Shown here one piece after another: positions 27,798 to 37,782 of a stretch of 64,000 nucleotides of DNA. The notes beneath the pieces are model-generated. The model was not told the DNA's origin and did no database searches. It worked only from the letters and a program-made list of their open reading frames with translations. Numbering within the stretch: position 1 is the first letter of the stretch; every line of letters begins with the position of its first letter. The position numbers and the translations under genes were made by a program. Source of the DNA: an uncultured Bacilli bacterium (lineage in GTDB: Bacteria > Bacillota_I > Bacilli_A > RF39 > UBA660); the NCBI GenBank assembly GCA_947589735.1, contig CANQCR010000002.1, positions 1 through 64,000 on the forward strand, read 5' to 3'.

Positions 27798-29216
27798 ATG
27801 TTAAATAAGACAAAAGTAGTAGCGACAATCGGTCCAGCCACCATTGAAAAAGAGCAATTACGCCGCTTGATGGAAAATGGTATGGATGTTGCGCGCATTA
27901 ATATGAGTCATAGTGATTACAATTTTTGCCGTGAGGTAGCTGATGAAATTGGCGAGCTTAATAAAGAATTAGGTTTAAATGTTGCCATCATGATGGATTT
28001 AATGGGACCAGAAGTGCGGATTGGTCATTTTGTTAACGGGCAAGCACATTTTACTAAAGGTGACAAAGTTAAAGTGTATATGGATGATGTGGAAGGTGAT
28101 AATACCAAGTTTTCCGTTAGTTATCCTAATTTAATTAATGAAGTTACACATAATAATGTTATTAGTGTTTCCGATGGTAAGATGCTAATGGAAGTCATTG
28201 ATATTTTACCAGATGCTTTTGTGTGTGAAGTTTTAAATGATGCCGTTATTGAGGATCATCAGACTTTAACGGTTAAAGACGTTAAATTAAAGATGCCATA
28301 TTTAACTAACAAAGATGAAACTGATATTACGATTGCTCATAAATTAGGTTTCGATTTTATTGCCCTATCTTATGTATCCGAACCAGATAATGTTTTAGCT
28401 GTTAATGATGTTTTAATCAATCTTAAAAATAATCATATCGGGCTAATATCTAAAATTGAAACGGAAGAAGGGGTTAACAACATTGACGCTATTATCCAAG
28501 TAAGTGATGGCGTGATGGTTGCTAGAGGTGACCTTGGTGTTGCTATATCACTAGAACGGATTCCTGGTATTCAAAAGAAAATTATCAATAAGTGCCATAG
28601 TGCTGGTATTGTCAGTATTGTTGCTACAGAATTATTATCATCAATGGAACATTCTGCTAGACCAACAAGAGCAGAGGTTAGTGATGTTGCTAATGCTGTT
28701 TTAGATGGCGCTGATGCAGTTATGTTATCAGGGGAAACAACGGTTGGTAAGTATCCAATTGAAACGCTTAAAATGATGGAAAAAATCATTAATTCTGCTG
28801 AGTTAGATGTTGATTATGGTGATTTCATCAGTCGTAGCGCTAATGCTGTTAAAGAAGACATCACAGGAGTTATTTCCCTTGGTGTTGCTGATGCGGCTAA
28901 CAGGCTTAAATGTTGTGCGATAATTGCGCCAACGCAAACGGGTTATACAGCTAGAGTTATGAGTCGTTTCCGTCCAAGTTGTCCAGTGATTGCGGTTAGT
29001 CCTAATCTTGATACAGTTAAATCATTACAACTTCATTTTGCCGTTAATCCGGTTTTAATTGATGAACTTAATACCTTTGATAAGATTATTGAAGTATCTA
29101 AAAAGATAACTTTTAAACTTGTATCAACCAAGCCTGGTGATAAAATAATTATTACAGGTGGTTATCCATTTAAAGAGGTTAAGTTTACAAATTTTATGAA
29201 AATAGAAGAATTATAG
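27798..29216 (+). CDS. pyk: pyruvate kinase
   Basis: TKVVATIGPAT, MVARGDLGVAI, GADAVMLSGETTVGKYP. Confidence 0.96.
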   Translation: MLNKTKVVATIGPATIEKEQLRRLMENGMDVARINMSHSDYNFCREVADEIGELNKELGLNVAIMMDLMGPEVRIGHFVNGQAHFTKGDKVKVYMDDVEGDNTKFSVSYPNLINEVTHNNVISVSDGKMLMEVIDILPDAFVCEVLNDAVIEDHQTLTVKDVKLKMPYLTNKDETDITIAHKLGFDFIALSYVSEPDNVLAVNDVLINLKNNHIGLISKIETEEGVNNIDAIIQVSDGVMVARGDLGVAISLERIPGIQKKIINKCHSAGIVSIVATELLSSMEHSARPTRAEVSDVANAVLDGADAVMLSGETTVGKYPIETLKMMEKIINSAELDVDYGDFISRSANAVKEDITGVISLGVADAANRLKCCAIIAPTQTGYTARVMSRFRPSCPVIAVSPNLDTVKSLQLHFAVNPVLIDELNTFDKIIEVSKKITFKLVSTKPGDKIIITGGYPFKEVKFTNFMKIEEL

Positions 29217-29231
29217 AAAAAGGGTGATGCT

Positions 29232-31661
29232 ATGTACGATTTAGGCGATCAGTTTAAATTAGATTTAAATAGAGCGTTAGCTAATCCAGCCTGTGTTTTA
29301 AAAGGGGATAAATATCGTATTACCATTTTAACAGAACGATTAATTAGATTAGAATATAATGAAAATGGCCTATTTGAAGATAGCCCAACGGAATTAGTTT
29401 GGTATCGTAATTTACCAAAGCCAGATTTTGCGGTTATTAATAATCCAGCTAATTTAATTGTTGAGACTAAGTATTTTTCATTAAATTATGTTAAAGAAGC
29501 ACCATTTACGGGTAAGTCTGTCAATAAGACAAATACTTTACGGATTGATTTAAAAGGAACCGATAGAGTTTGGTATTATGGTCACCAAGAGATAAAGAAC
29601 TTTGGAGCTCCTGTTTTACAAAAAAATGGTGTAGCTGATGATGATATGAACTACAATATGCGTGGTTTATATTCCATTGATGGTTTTGCGTCTATTGATG
29701 ATTCTAATACGCCGCTGCTTAATGCTAGAGGTAATGTGGTTGCAAGAACTAATCCGGAGATTGATGTATATGTCTTTATGTATGGCCGTGATTTTTCGCT
29801 AGCACTTAAAGATTACTATATGATAACTGGTTATCCCGCTTTAATTCCACGTTATGCTTTTGGTAACTGGTGGAGTAGAAATGATACTTATGATGATGCT
29901 AAAATAGCTGATTTGATGAAGAATTTTGATGATCATCACATTCCTATTTCCGTATTGATGCTAGATAAGGATTGGCACCTACGGATAAAAGAAGAAAATC
30001 GGCATTTAATGACAGGTTTTACCTTTAATGGTAGCTTATTTAAAAATCCATCTGAACTAGTTAGTAAAATTCATGAACGAGGTATCAGAATTGGTGTTAA
30101 CATTAATCCGGTTGAGGGTTTTTATCCTATTGATGCTTTCTTTGAAACAGCTGCTAAGTATTTACCAAAAAATGAAAATGGTATTATTCCGTTTAATGTA
30201 TATGATGCGAAAACAGTTGATGTTTATTTAAAAGTCTTCATTCACCCACTTGATAATTATGGTATTGATTTCTTCTGGGTTGATTGGTATGACGAAAAAA
30301 GAACACAAGAATTAGCTATGCTTAAACATTATCATTTCTATGATATGATGCGTAATTATAAAAGAAGACCGATGGTCTATGGATATAATGCTCGTGTTGC
30401 TGCTCATCGTTATCCCGTTTTATATGCCGGCAAGAGTGTTGTGGGATGGGATACTTTAGCGTTAATTCCATATTTTAATGGCCGGGCTGCTAACATTGGT
30501 GTTAGCTGGTGGAGTCATGATATCGGTGGCTACTTTAATGGTATGGAAGATAATGAATTATATGAACGTTATGTTCAATTAGGAACTTTCTCACCAATTT
30601 TAAAATTAAGTGCTGATGAGGGTCGCTTTTATAAAAGAGAGCCTTGGCGGTGGGGTATTAGGACTTACGCTATTGCAACCGAATACTTAACTTTGCGTCA
30701 TCGCTTAATTCCATATCTATATTCAGAAGCTTATCGTTATTATAAATATGGTATACCTTTTATCCAACCGGTTTATTACCAGTATCCGGAATTATTTGAT
30801 GATGTACTATATCGTAATGAATATTCTTTGGGTAGTGAGTTCTTTATTAGTCCAATTATTACTAAAAAAGATCCAATTATGGAGCGAACAATTCATAAGT
30901 TCTTCTTACCAGAAGGAACTTGGTTTAACTACCGTAGTGGTAAAAAATACTTAGGTAGAAGAAAACATATTTCGTTCTTTAGAAACGAAGAATATCCAGC
31001 TTTCGTTAAAGCGGGAGCTATTATTCCGATGGCTATTCATTCAAACATTAATGATACAAGGCCACCAATAACGATGGAAGTTCAAATCTTCCCAGGTGAA
31101 AGTAATAGCTATAGACTATATGAAGATGATGGTGTCAGTGATTTATACTTACAAGGATATTCTATTACAACCTTAATTGAATATAACTACTTACCAAATA
31201 ACTATACGGTTATTGTAAGACCTATTGAGGGTAAAACAGGTATTATTCCAGCTAAACGTAATTATATTTTCCGGTTTAGAAATACAAGGGAATCAAGTGA
31301 TGTTCAAGCCTATATAAAATCAGCTAAGACGGCTGTTAAAACATCAGTTGATGGAACAGATTTTATTGTTGAAGTAAGAGATGTTCCAACGACGGAACAA
31401 TTGACCGTTAACTGTAAAGGTAAAGATATCGAAATCGATGCGATTCGGATTGTCTTAGATGATATTGAGGAAATCATTAGTGACTTACCAATTTTAACTG
31501 AGCAAAAAGAGATGGTTTACAATCTTCTAACAGATAAGAATATGGTAAAAGATAAAAAACGGATTGAACTTCATAAATTATCAAAGGGTAAAAATGCCTT
31601 TGATAAGAAATATATTCAGTTATTCTTACAATTACTTGAATATATGGATCAAGTTAAATAA
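29232..31661 (+). CDS. glycoside hydrolase family 31 (alpha-glucosidase-like)
   Basis: RYAFGNWWSRNDTY, FFWVDWYDEKR, WWSHDIGGYFNG; GH31 catalytic layout. Confidence 0.9.
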   Translation: MYDLGDQFKLDLNRALANPACVLKGDKYRITILTERLIRLEYNENGLFEDSPTELVWYRNLPKPDFAVINNPANLIVETKYFSLNYVKEAPFTGKSVNKTNTLRIDLKGTDRVWYYGHQEIKNFGAPVLQKNGVADDDMNYNMRGLYSIDGFASIDDSNTPLLNARGNVVARTNPEIDVYVFMYGRDFSLALKDYYMITGYPALIPRYAFGNWWSRNDTYDDAKIADLMKNFDDHHIPISVLMLDKDWHLRIKEENRHLMTGFTFNGSLFKNPSELVSKIHERGIRIGVNINPVEGFYPIDAFFETAAKYLPKNENGIIPFNVYDAKTVDVYLKVFIHPLDNYGIDFFWVDWYDEKRTQELAMLKHYHFYDMMRNYKRRPMVYGYNARVAAHRYPVLYAGKSVVGWDTLALIPYFNGRAANIGVSWWSHDIGGYFNGMEDNELYERYVQLGTFSPILKLSADEGRFYKREPWRWGIRTYAIATEYLTLRHRLIPYLYSEAYRYYKYGIPFIQPVYYQYPELFDDVLYRNEYSLGSEFFISPIITKKDPIMERTIHKFFLPEGTWFNYRSGKKYLGRRKHISFFRNEEYPAFVKAGAIIPMAIHSNINDTRPPITMEVQIFPGESNSYRLYEDDGVSDLYLQGYSITTLIEYNYLPNNYTVIVRPIEGKTGIIPAKRNYIFRFRNTRESSDVQAYIKSAKTAVKTSVDGTDFIVEVRDVPTTEQLTVNCKGKDIEIDAIRIVLDDIEEIISDLPILTEQKEMVYNLLTDKNMVKDKKRIELHKLSKGKNAFDKKYIQLFLQLLEYMDQVK

Positions 31662-31669
31662 AAGACTTG

Positions 31670-31912
31670 CAAAACCTTATTAACTATATTATAATAATCA
31701 CATAGCGATGAAGAAGAGTAGTAATAATAAAGCATTATCTAGAGAAAAAGTGGTCGGTGTAAACTTTTAATGTGATATTATGAACTTACTTTGGAGCCTT
31801 TTATATGATAAGTATAAAACGTCTGTCTGCGTTAAAGATTTAAGAGCATAATTAAAGTATTATGAAGTAGGGTGGTACCGCGTAAGACGTCCCTACACAT
31901 AATACTTTTTTG
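31670..31912 (+). promoter_or_regulatory. T-box leader (probably leucine-specific)
   Basis: GATGAAGAAGAGTAG stem I motif, AGGGTGGTACCGCG T-box, terminator AAGTATTATG...CATAATACTTTTTT; leuS downstream. Specifier probably CUU (GAA-CTT-AC), not certain. Confidence 0.93.
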
Positions 31913-31923
31913 TTGGAGGATTT

Positions 31924-32289
31924 ATGGATATATTATTATTTTTTATAGGAACGTTCCTAATAATTTATTTGTTTTACTTTATTTTTGTTATACATAAGGC
32001 TAATGCCCTTAAAAAGATGCAAAAAAGTAAAGAGGTTAAATTGCTCTGTCAATTAGGAAAAATTGATCAAAATAAAATCGAGTTTAAAAGATTAGCAACT
32101 ATTCTTTCTTTAGCCAATTCTTTTATTATTGCTTTGATGGGTAGTTTAGTAATGCTTTTAAATAAGTTTATTACCAATTTTTATGTTTGGTTAATTGTAA
32201 GTGCTCTTATCGCTTTAGTTTTATTAGTTCCTCTTATTATTGGAACATATAAAATAGCCGGCAAGCTAATTAAAAAGGAGAGAAAATAA
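31924..32289 (+). CDS. uncharacterised small membrane protein
   Basis: Three predicted TM segments; between the T-box and leuS. Confidence 0.75.
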   Translation: MDILLFFIGTFLIIYLFYFIFVIHKANALKKMQKSKEVKLLCQLGKIDQNKIEFKRLATILSLANSFIIALMGSLVMLLNKFITNFYVWLIVSALIALVLLVPLIIGTYKIAGKLIKKERK

Positions 32290-35133
32290 ATGTATAATTT
32301 TAGTGTTATTGAAAAGAAATGGCAAAAAAAATGGTTGGATGAAAAGTGTTTTAATGTTAAAGTTGATCCAAGTAAAGAAAAGTTTTATATGCTTGTTGAG
32401 TTTCCTTATCCATCAGGTGTTGGTTTGCATGTTGGACACGCTAGAGTATATACGGCATCTGATGTGCAAGCACGTTATCGAAAAGCTTTAGGATATAATG
32501 TTTTATTCCCAATGGGTTGGGATGCCTTTGGAGCGCCAGCTGAACAATATGCGATTCAAAATCATATTCATCCTAAGGAAGCTGTTAATGAAAATATCAA
32601 AGTTTTTAAAGGCCAAATGCAATCACTTGGTTTAGCTATTGATTGGTCTAGAGAATTTTCAACTACCGATCCTGAATATTATCGTTTAACGCAATGGCAA
32701 TTTTTACAATTTTATAAAGCAGGTCTTGCTTATAAAGCCGAAAAAGAAATTAACTGGTGTCCAAAGTGTAAGACCGGTTTATCTAATGAAGATGCCCAAG
32801 GTGGTGTTTGTGAACGATGTGGTTCGAAGACGACCAAGAAGTTAAAAAATCAATGGGTTTTAAAGATGAGTGCATACGCTGATAAACTTATTGATGGTTT
32901 GGATGATACGGAGTTTTTGGATAAAGTTAAAATAGCGCAAATAAACTGGATTGGTAAAAGTATTGGGGCTTCTATTAATTTTAAATTAAAAGATACCGAT
33001 GACTATCTTGAAGTCTTTACAACGCGAGCTGATACTTTATATGGTGTCACCTTTATGGTTGTAAGTCCTGAACACCCTTATCTTGAAAAGTATAAGGATA
33101 AGATTCACAACTTAAAAGAATTACAATCTTATCAAGAAGCCGCTCGTCATAAAAGTGATATTGAAAGAACGGATGCTACACGTGAAAAAACGGGTATTTG
33201 TCTAGATGGCTTGACGGCTATTAATCCTATCAATAATGAAGAAATACCAATTTGGGTAAGTGATTATGTCCTAGCGGGTTATGGAACGGGTGCTATTATG
33301 GCAGTTCCTGCTCACGATGAAAGAGACTATGCTTTTGCTAAAAAGTTTAATATTCCAATCAGACAAGTTATCATTCCGGTTTATGAAGGGGATGATGCGC
33401 CACGTCCTGGTAAAAAAGAAACAAAACGTGAAGTTGTTGTTTTAATGGTAAAACATCCAACGGAAGATAAATATCTATGCGTTAAAAACTTAAAATTAGG
33501 TTGGAAGAGTCTTCTTATGGGTGGCATTGAAGAGGGTGAAACACCAGAAGAAGCCGCTAAAAGAGAATTAAGAGAAGAATCAGGATATATTAATTTTGAC
33601 CACGATTGGACTTTTGACTTTATGTTTAGAGAAAAGTTCTATGCTGCTCATAAAGATGTTAATCGTAATATTACTAACCACATTATTGTTGGACACTTGT
33701 CAACTTTAACGCAAGGTGAGATTAGTGAGGAAGAAAAAAATACCCAAGAAGCATTCTGGGTTAGTGCTGATGAATTAATGGATACCTTAGACTTTACAAC
33801 CCATAAGAAAGTTGTCAGTGACTACTTTAATGGTGAGAATGCCTATGTTGGCGACGGTGAGATGGTTAATTCCGATATCTTAAATGATATTGATAATAAA
33901 AAAGATAGTATCGACAAAATGATTAACTATCTAGAGAGTAAAGGTATTGGTAAAAAGACGACTAATTATCGTTTACAAGATTGGATTTTCTCCCGTCAAC
34001 GTTTCTGGGGTGAGCCAATTCCAATGGTTAATTGTCCTAAATGTGGCTGGGTACCAGTTAACGAAGAAGACTTACCGGTCGTTTTACCAGATGTTAGTGC
34101 TTATGAACCAACCGAGACAGGGGAAAGCCCACTTGCTAATATTAAAGAATGGGTTAAGACAACTTGTCCAAAATGTGGTGGCGAAGCCGAAAGAGAAACC
34201 GATACGATGCCAAACTGGGCTGGTTCTAGTTGGTATTGGTTAAGATATATGGATCCTCATAGCGATAAAATAGCTAGTGATGAAGCTCTAAATTATTGGG
34301 GTAAGGTTGATCTATATGATGGTGGTATGGAACATGCGACAAGACATTTACTATATGCTAGATTCTGGAATATCTTCTTACACGAACAAGGCTTAGTTCC
34401 TAATAGTGAGCCATTCTTAAAACGTATCAGTCATGGTATGATTTTAGGTGAAGGCGGCGAGAAGATGAGTAAGAGTAAAGGTAATGTCGTTAATCCTAAT
34501 GATATGATTCGGGATTATGGAGCCGATGCCCTAAGAACATATGAGATGTTTATTGGTGATTACTCTAAAGATGCGGCTTGGAGTGAGAATGGTTTAAAGG
34601 GATGTAAAAAGTTCTTAGACCGGATATGGAAGTTACAAGATAAATTAAATAATGAAGAAGGCTATACGAAAGCCTTAGAAACAATAATTCATAAAACGAT
34701 TAAAAAGGTAACTTTAGATATTGCTAATTTGGATTATAATACAGCCGTATCAGCATTGATGATTTTACTTAATGAAACAGATAAGTGTGAGAGTATCACG
34801 AAAAGTGATTATCGAACTATCTTAGCTCTTTTAAATCCTTTTGCTCCACATATTACGGAAGAATTAAATGAGATATGTGGCCTAGGAGAACCATTCTATA
34901 ACAGTAGTTGGCCTACTTATGATGAAGCTAAGACGAATGACACTAGTTATGAAATGGTTGTTCAAGTCAATGGTAAAGTAAGAGGTAAGATTGAAGTTTT
35001 AACGGATACAACCGATGAAGAAATGAAGTCTTTAGCGCAAGATATTGATAATGTTAAAGTTCATCTTGAAGGTAAAGAAATTGTTAAGATTATCGTTGTT
35101 CCTAAAAAACTTGTTAATATTGTTGTCAAATAA
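32290..35133 (+). CDS. leuS: leucyl-tRNA synthetase with inserted Nudix domain
   Basis: FPYPSGVGLHVGH, KMSKSKGN, bacterial LeuRS core; Nudix box GGIEEGETPEEAAKRELREESGY inserted in the CP1 editing region. Confidence 0.97.
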   Translation: MYNFSVIEKKWQKKWLDEKCFNVKVDPSKEKFYMLVEFPYPSGVGLHVGHARVYTASDVQARYRKALGYNVLFPMGWDAFGAPAEQYAIQNHIHPKEAVNENIKVFKGQMQSLGLAIDWSREFSTTDPEYYRLTQWQFLQFYKAGLAYKAEKEINWCPKCKTGLSNEDAQGGVCERCGSKTTKKLKNQWVLKMSAYADKLIDGLDDTEFLDKVKIAQINWIGKSIGASINFKLKDTDDYLEVFTTRADTLYGVTFMVVSPEHPYLEKYKDKIHNLKELQSYQEAARHKSDIERTDATREKTGICLDGLTAINPINNEEIPIWVSDYVLAGYGTGAIMAVPAHDERDYAFAKKFNIPIRQVIIPVYEGDDAPRPGKKETKREVVVLMVKHPTEDKYLCVKNLKLGWKSLLMGGIEEGETPEEAAKRELREESGYINFDHDWTFDFMFREKFYAAHKDVNRNITNHIIVGHLSTLTQGEISEEEKNTQEAFWVSADELMDTLDFTTHKKVVSDYFNGENAYVGDGEMVNSDILNDIDNKKDSIDKMINYLESKGIGKKTTNYRLQDWIFSRQRFWGEPIPMVNCPKCGWVPVNEEDLPVVLPDVSAYEPTETGESPLANIKEWVKTTCPKCGGEAERETDTMPNWAGSSWYWLRYMDPHSDKIASDEALNYWGKVDLYDGGMEHATRHLLYARFWNIFLHEQGLVPNSEPFLKRISHGMILGEGGEKMSKSKGNVVNPNDMIRDYGADALRTYEMFIGDYSKDAAWSENGLKGCKKFLDRIWKLQDKLNNEEGYTKALETIIHKTIKKVTLDIANLDYNTAVSALMILLNETDKCESITKSDYRTILALLNPFAPHITEELNEICGLGEPFYNSSWPTYDEAKTNDTSYEMVVQVNGKVRGKIEVLTDTTDEEMKSLAQDIDNVKVHLEGKEIVKIIVVPKKLVNIVVK

Positions 35134-35158
35134 AAGGAGTACTAAATGTACTCCTTTT
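35131..35158. terminator. bidirectional terminator
   Basis: AAAAGGAGTACTAAATGTACTCCTTTT between convergent genes. Confidence 0.8.
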
Positions 35159-36293
35159 AGCGAACAATCCAAGCATTTGGTAAGTAACGATCACCAGCAT
35201 AGCCGTAGCCTCTTGGGTTATTAACAATTTTATTATCAATAACAAGAATTGATGATCCACCACCATCTAAATTAGCAGCGTTATAAGCGTTATACTTTTG
35301 AAATAAGGTAATCATTTCTTGATAAGAAATCCCTTTACTACCATTAGCGCCCCGGCCATCAATGACAAGGAATAAAACGATACCATCTTTTCTTTGAGCA
35401 ATAGCCGTTCTGTTAGCATCGGCACCATTACCTTTGGCGTTTGTAGCTTTACCGTTAACAATTAAGAATGGTCCAAACGTCATCGCGTTATACATACCTT
35501 TTTTTATAGCACTTTCAGCACTTCCAGATGATAGCATCAATACGTGATTTTTAGTAAAACCAATCAAGCCCCCACCATGGGTATTACGTCTACCAACTGA
35601 GGCTATCTTACCATTTTTAATAACTGTTCCATGAGGTATTAAAGCACTACCCACATGTGAAAAACCACTCGCATTAATAGCTACTTTAGCTTTAGCTTCT
35701 TTAGCCATTTGAAGCATTCCTTGCCCACCACTTTTAATTTTAGATGATGTGTATAAACTAATTCTAGCGGGATCATAAATGACCACCATATAGCCATTAT
35801 AATCTTTTTCGTCAATTGTAATTAATTTATAAATCGCATCTTTATCACGTTTTAAAATCTGTTCTTCATAGGCTGATTCATAATTGTTAGTATCAGTATT
35901 ATCAAAAGTAATTTCACTCGTATTTGTGTCATCACTAGTTTCAACGATGACACTTTCTTTAGCGATTCTTTCAATCTCAGCATCAGAATATAAAACATTA
36001 GCAAAATATTTGTGATGACCTGTTTCTAAAGCTGTGGTTATCCACCAATTTTTAAAGTTATCAAAAGGTCCATAAACGACGAAAAATAAGGTAAGCGCGA
36101 CAAAATCAGCTAAAGCGCATAAGATAGTTAGAATTGATACCTTCTTTTTCTTTTTTGAATCTTCTATTTTGGTTACATCATCTTTTTTGATGTTTTTCTT
36201 TTCTACTTTAGTGGCATCATTTTTTTTGCCACTTTTTTTCTTTTGATTGTTTTCTTTTTTTGTCACATCATTTTTTTTCTTTTCAACTTTCAT
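35157..36293 (-). CDS. phosphodiester glycosidase (NAGPA-like) family membrane protein
   Basis: AINASGFSHVGS, NRTAIAQRKDGIVLFLVIDGR, NAANLDGGGSS; Lys-rich N-terminus with TM. Confidence 0.85.
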   Translation of the reverse strand: MKVEKKKNDVTKKENNQKKKSGKKNDATKVEKKNIKKDDVTKIEDSKKKKKVSILTILCALADFVALTLFFVVYGPFDNFKNWWITTALETGHHKYFANVLYSDAEIERIAKESVIVETSDDTNTSEITFDNTDTNNYESAYEEQILKRDKDAIYKLITIDEKDYNGYMVVIYDPARISLYTSSKIKSGGQGMLQMAKEAKAKVAINASGFSHVGSALIPHGTVIKNGKIASVGRRNTHGGGLIGFTKNHVLMLSSGSAESAIKKGMYNAMTFGPFLIVNGKATNAKGNGADANRTAIAQRKDGIVLFLVIDGRGANGSKGISYQEMITLFQKYNAYNAANLDGGGSSILVIDNKIVNNPRGYGYAGDRYLPNAWIVR

Positions 36294-37651
36294 TATGAAC
36301 TACCTCCTAACATTAAAGGGGATAGATATGTTCCATTGCCACTTTTAATTTCGATATCGCCTTTTAAATAAATAGCCGGGCGAACATTAAGTTTTTGTGT
36401 TGTCATACTTTCATATAAACCTTTATTAGCATTAACTGAGAAAATGGCTGATTCATTAGCTATATCGGTTGTAAGAAGGAAGGTGTTAGGAACTTCATAA
36501 GCAAATAAATCGGCAACTGATAACATACCAACTTTAAGATTAGTAGTATTTTTTAAAACCGTTCGATAATCATTTGTACTAAGAGAATAGGTACCGGTAT
36601 AAAAAGGTCCACTAACCATTAAAGCGTTATCTTTAATGCTATTTAAATAAGTTTTATTTAAGTAATACATTAGATTTGTTTTATCTGATGTACTTATTTT
36701 ATTAGAATAATTAGAATAAGCAAGGCTAAGACATTCTTCACCATTCTTTATACATTCGGTGCTGACTAGTTTAACTTTGTCTTTATCTTTTGCAACAATT
36801 CGCCATAAAGTATCATTGAACGTTACATAATTACCAACATAGGCATCAGTTAATTTATTTAAAGAAACATTGTCAATTAAATATGGATTTTCAGATATAC
36901 CCTCGCCACCTAAGACTTCCGTTTTATCAGTAAGAGTAATGACTGGCCGAATGCCTAATTTAGTATTATTTAAATTATTACTAACTAAACCATCTGAAGC
37001 AATATACCAAACATTTTCGGAATTGTAGCGATTACTTGTCCAGAAGGATGTTTCATTAACAAGATAACTTTCATTCGCACCGGCTTTTAAATAATCATCA
37101 AGGCTTAAAAGACTAATTTTATAATCATAAGTCGTCTCATAACAACCGGCTACGCCAATATCATTAAACTTATCAAGACACGTCTTGTTTTTCGTAAGCG
37201 CACTACTGTCTTCCAAGGCTGTCTCAAAAACACCTCCCACGTCTTCCGTTTTATTTAAATAAGGAATAATTAGGGTATCAATACTAGCGCCATAAGCAAG
37301 CGAAGTAATCGTATCTTCTGATATCATTGTAATGGAATGATCGGGATTAATTCTAATAATCCGCCATAAGAATCCCTTATATTTAACATAGTTATTGTTA
37401 ACATTGCCAACGAAACGATAGATATCATTTAGTTCAATAAAATTAGCCTTAAGGTCATAAGTATCATTTTCTTCAATGACACGCTCATATAAAAGATTAG
37501 AATAAACAACCGGCTTATTACTATCTTTATAATAATGGATAAATCTTCCTATATAGTATATAGAACAACCTAATAAGAATATAATACTTATGAGGTTGAA
37601 GATTAATTGCTTTTTAATTTTTCTTCTTACTTTTTTGTTCTTTTTTTTCAT
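36293..37651 (-). CDS. membrane-anchored protein with two tandem DUF6273-like domains
   Basis: Repeated YVKYKGFLWRIIRINPDHSITMIS / YVTFNDTLWRIVAKDKDKVKLVS and LGIRPVITL / LNVRPAIYL. Confidence 0.65.
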   Translation of the reverse strand: MKKKNKKVRRKIKKQLIFNLISIIFLLGCSIYYIGRFIHYYKDSNKPVVYSNLLYERVIEENDTYDLKANFIELNDIYRFVGNVNNNYVKYKGFLWRIIRINPDHSITMISEDTITSLAYGASIDTLIIPYLNKTEDVGGVFETALEDSSALTKNKTCLDKFNDIGVAGCYETTYDYKISLLSLDDYLKAGANESYLVNETSFWTSNRYNSENVWYIASDGLVSNNLNNTKLGIRPVITLTDKTEVLGGEGISENPYLIDNVSLNKLTDAYVGNYVTFNDTLWRIVAKDKDKVKLVSTECIKNGEECLSLAYSNYSNKISTSDKTNLMYYLNKTYLNSIKDNALMVSGPFYTGTYSLSTNDYRTVLKNTTNLKVGMLSVADLFAYEVPNTFLLTTDIANESAIFSVNANKGLYESMTTQKLNVRPAIYLKGDIEIKSGNGTYLSPLMLGGSS

Positions 37652-37782
37652 AGAATCCCTCAATTACTCAACGTTACCATTATATCAAAAAAAGCCTTAG
37701 GAGACAATTAATTTGTATACAATTGTCGAATTATATAGTATAATATAGTTGTCTTTAAAATGTAAAGGAGCGTGATAGCCAT

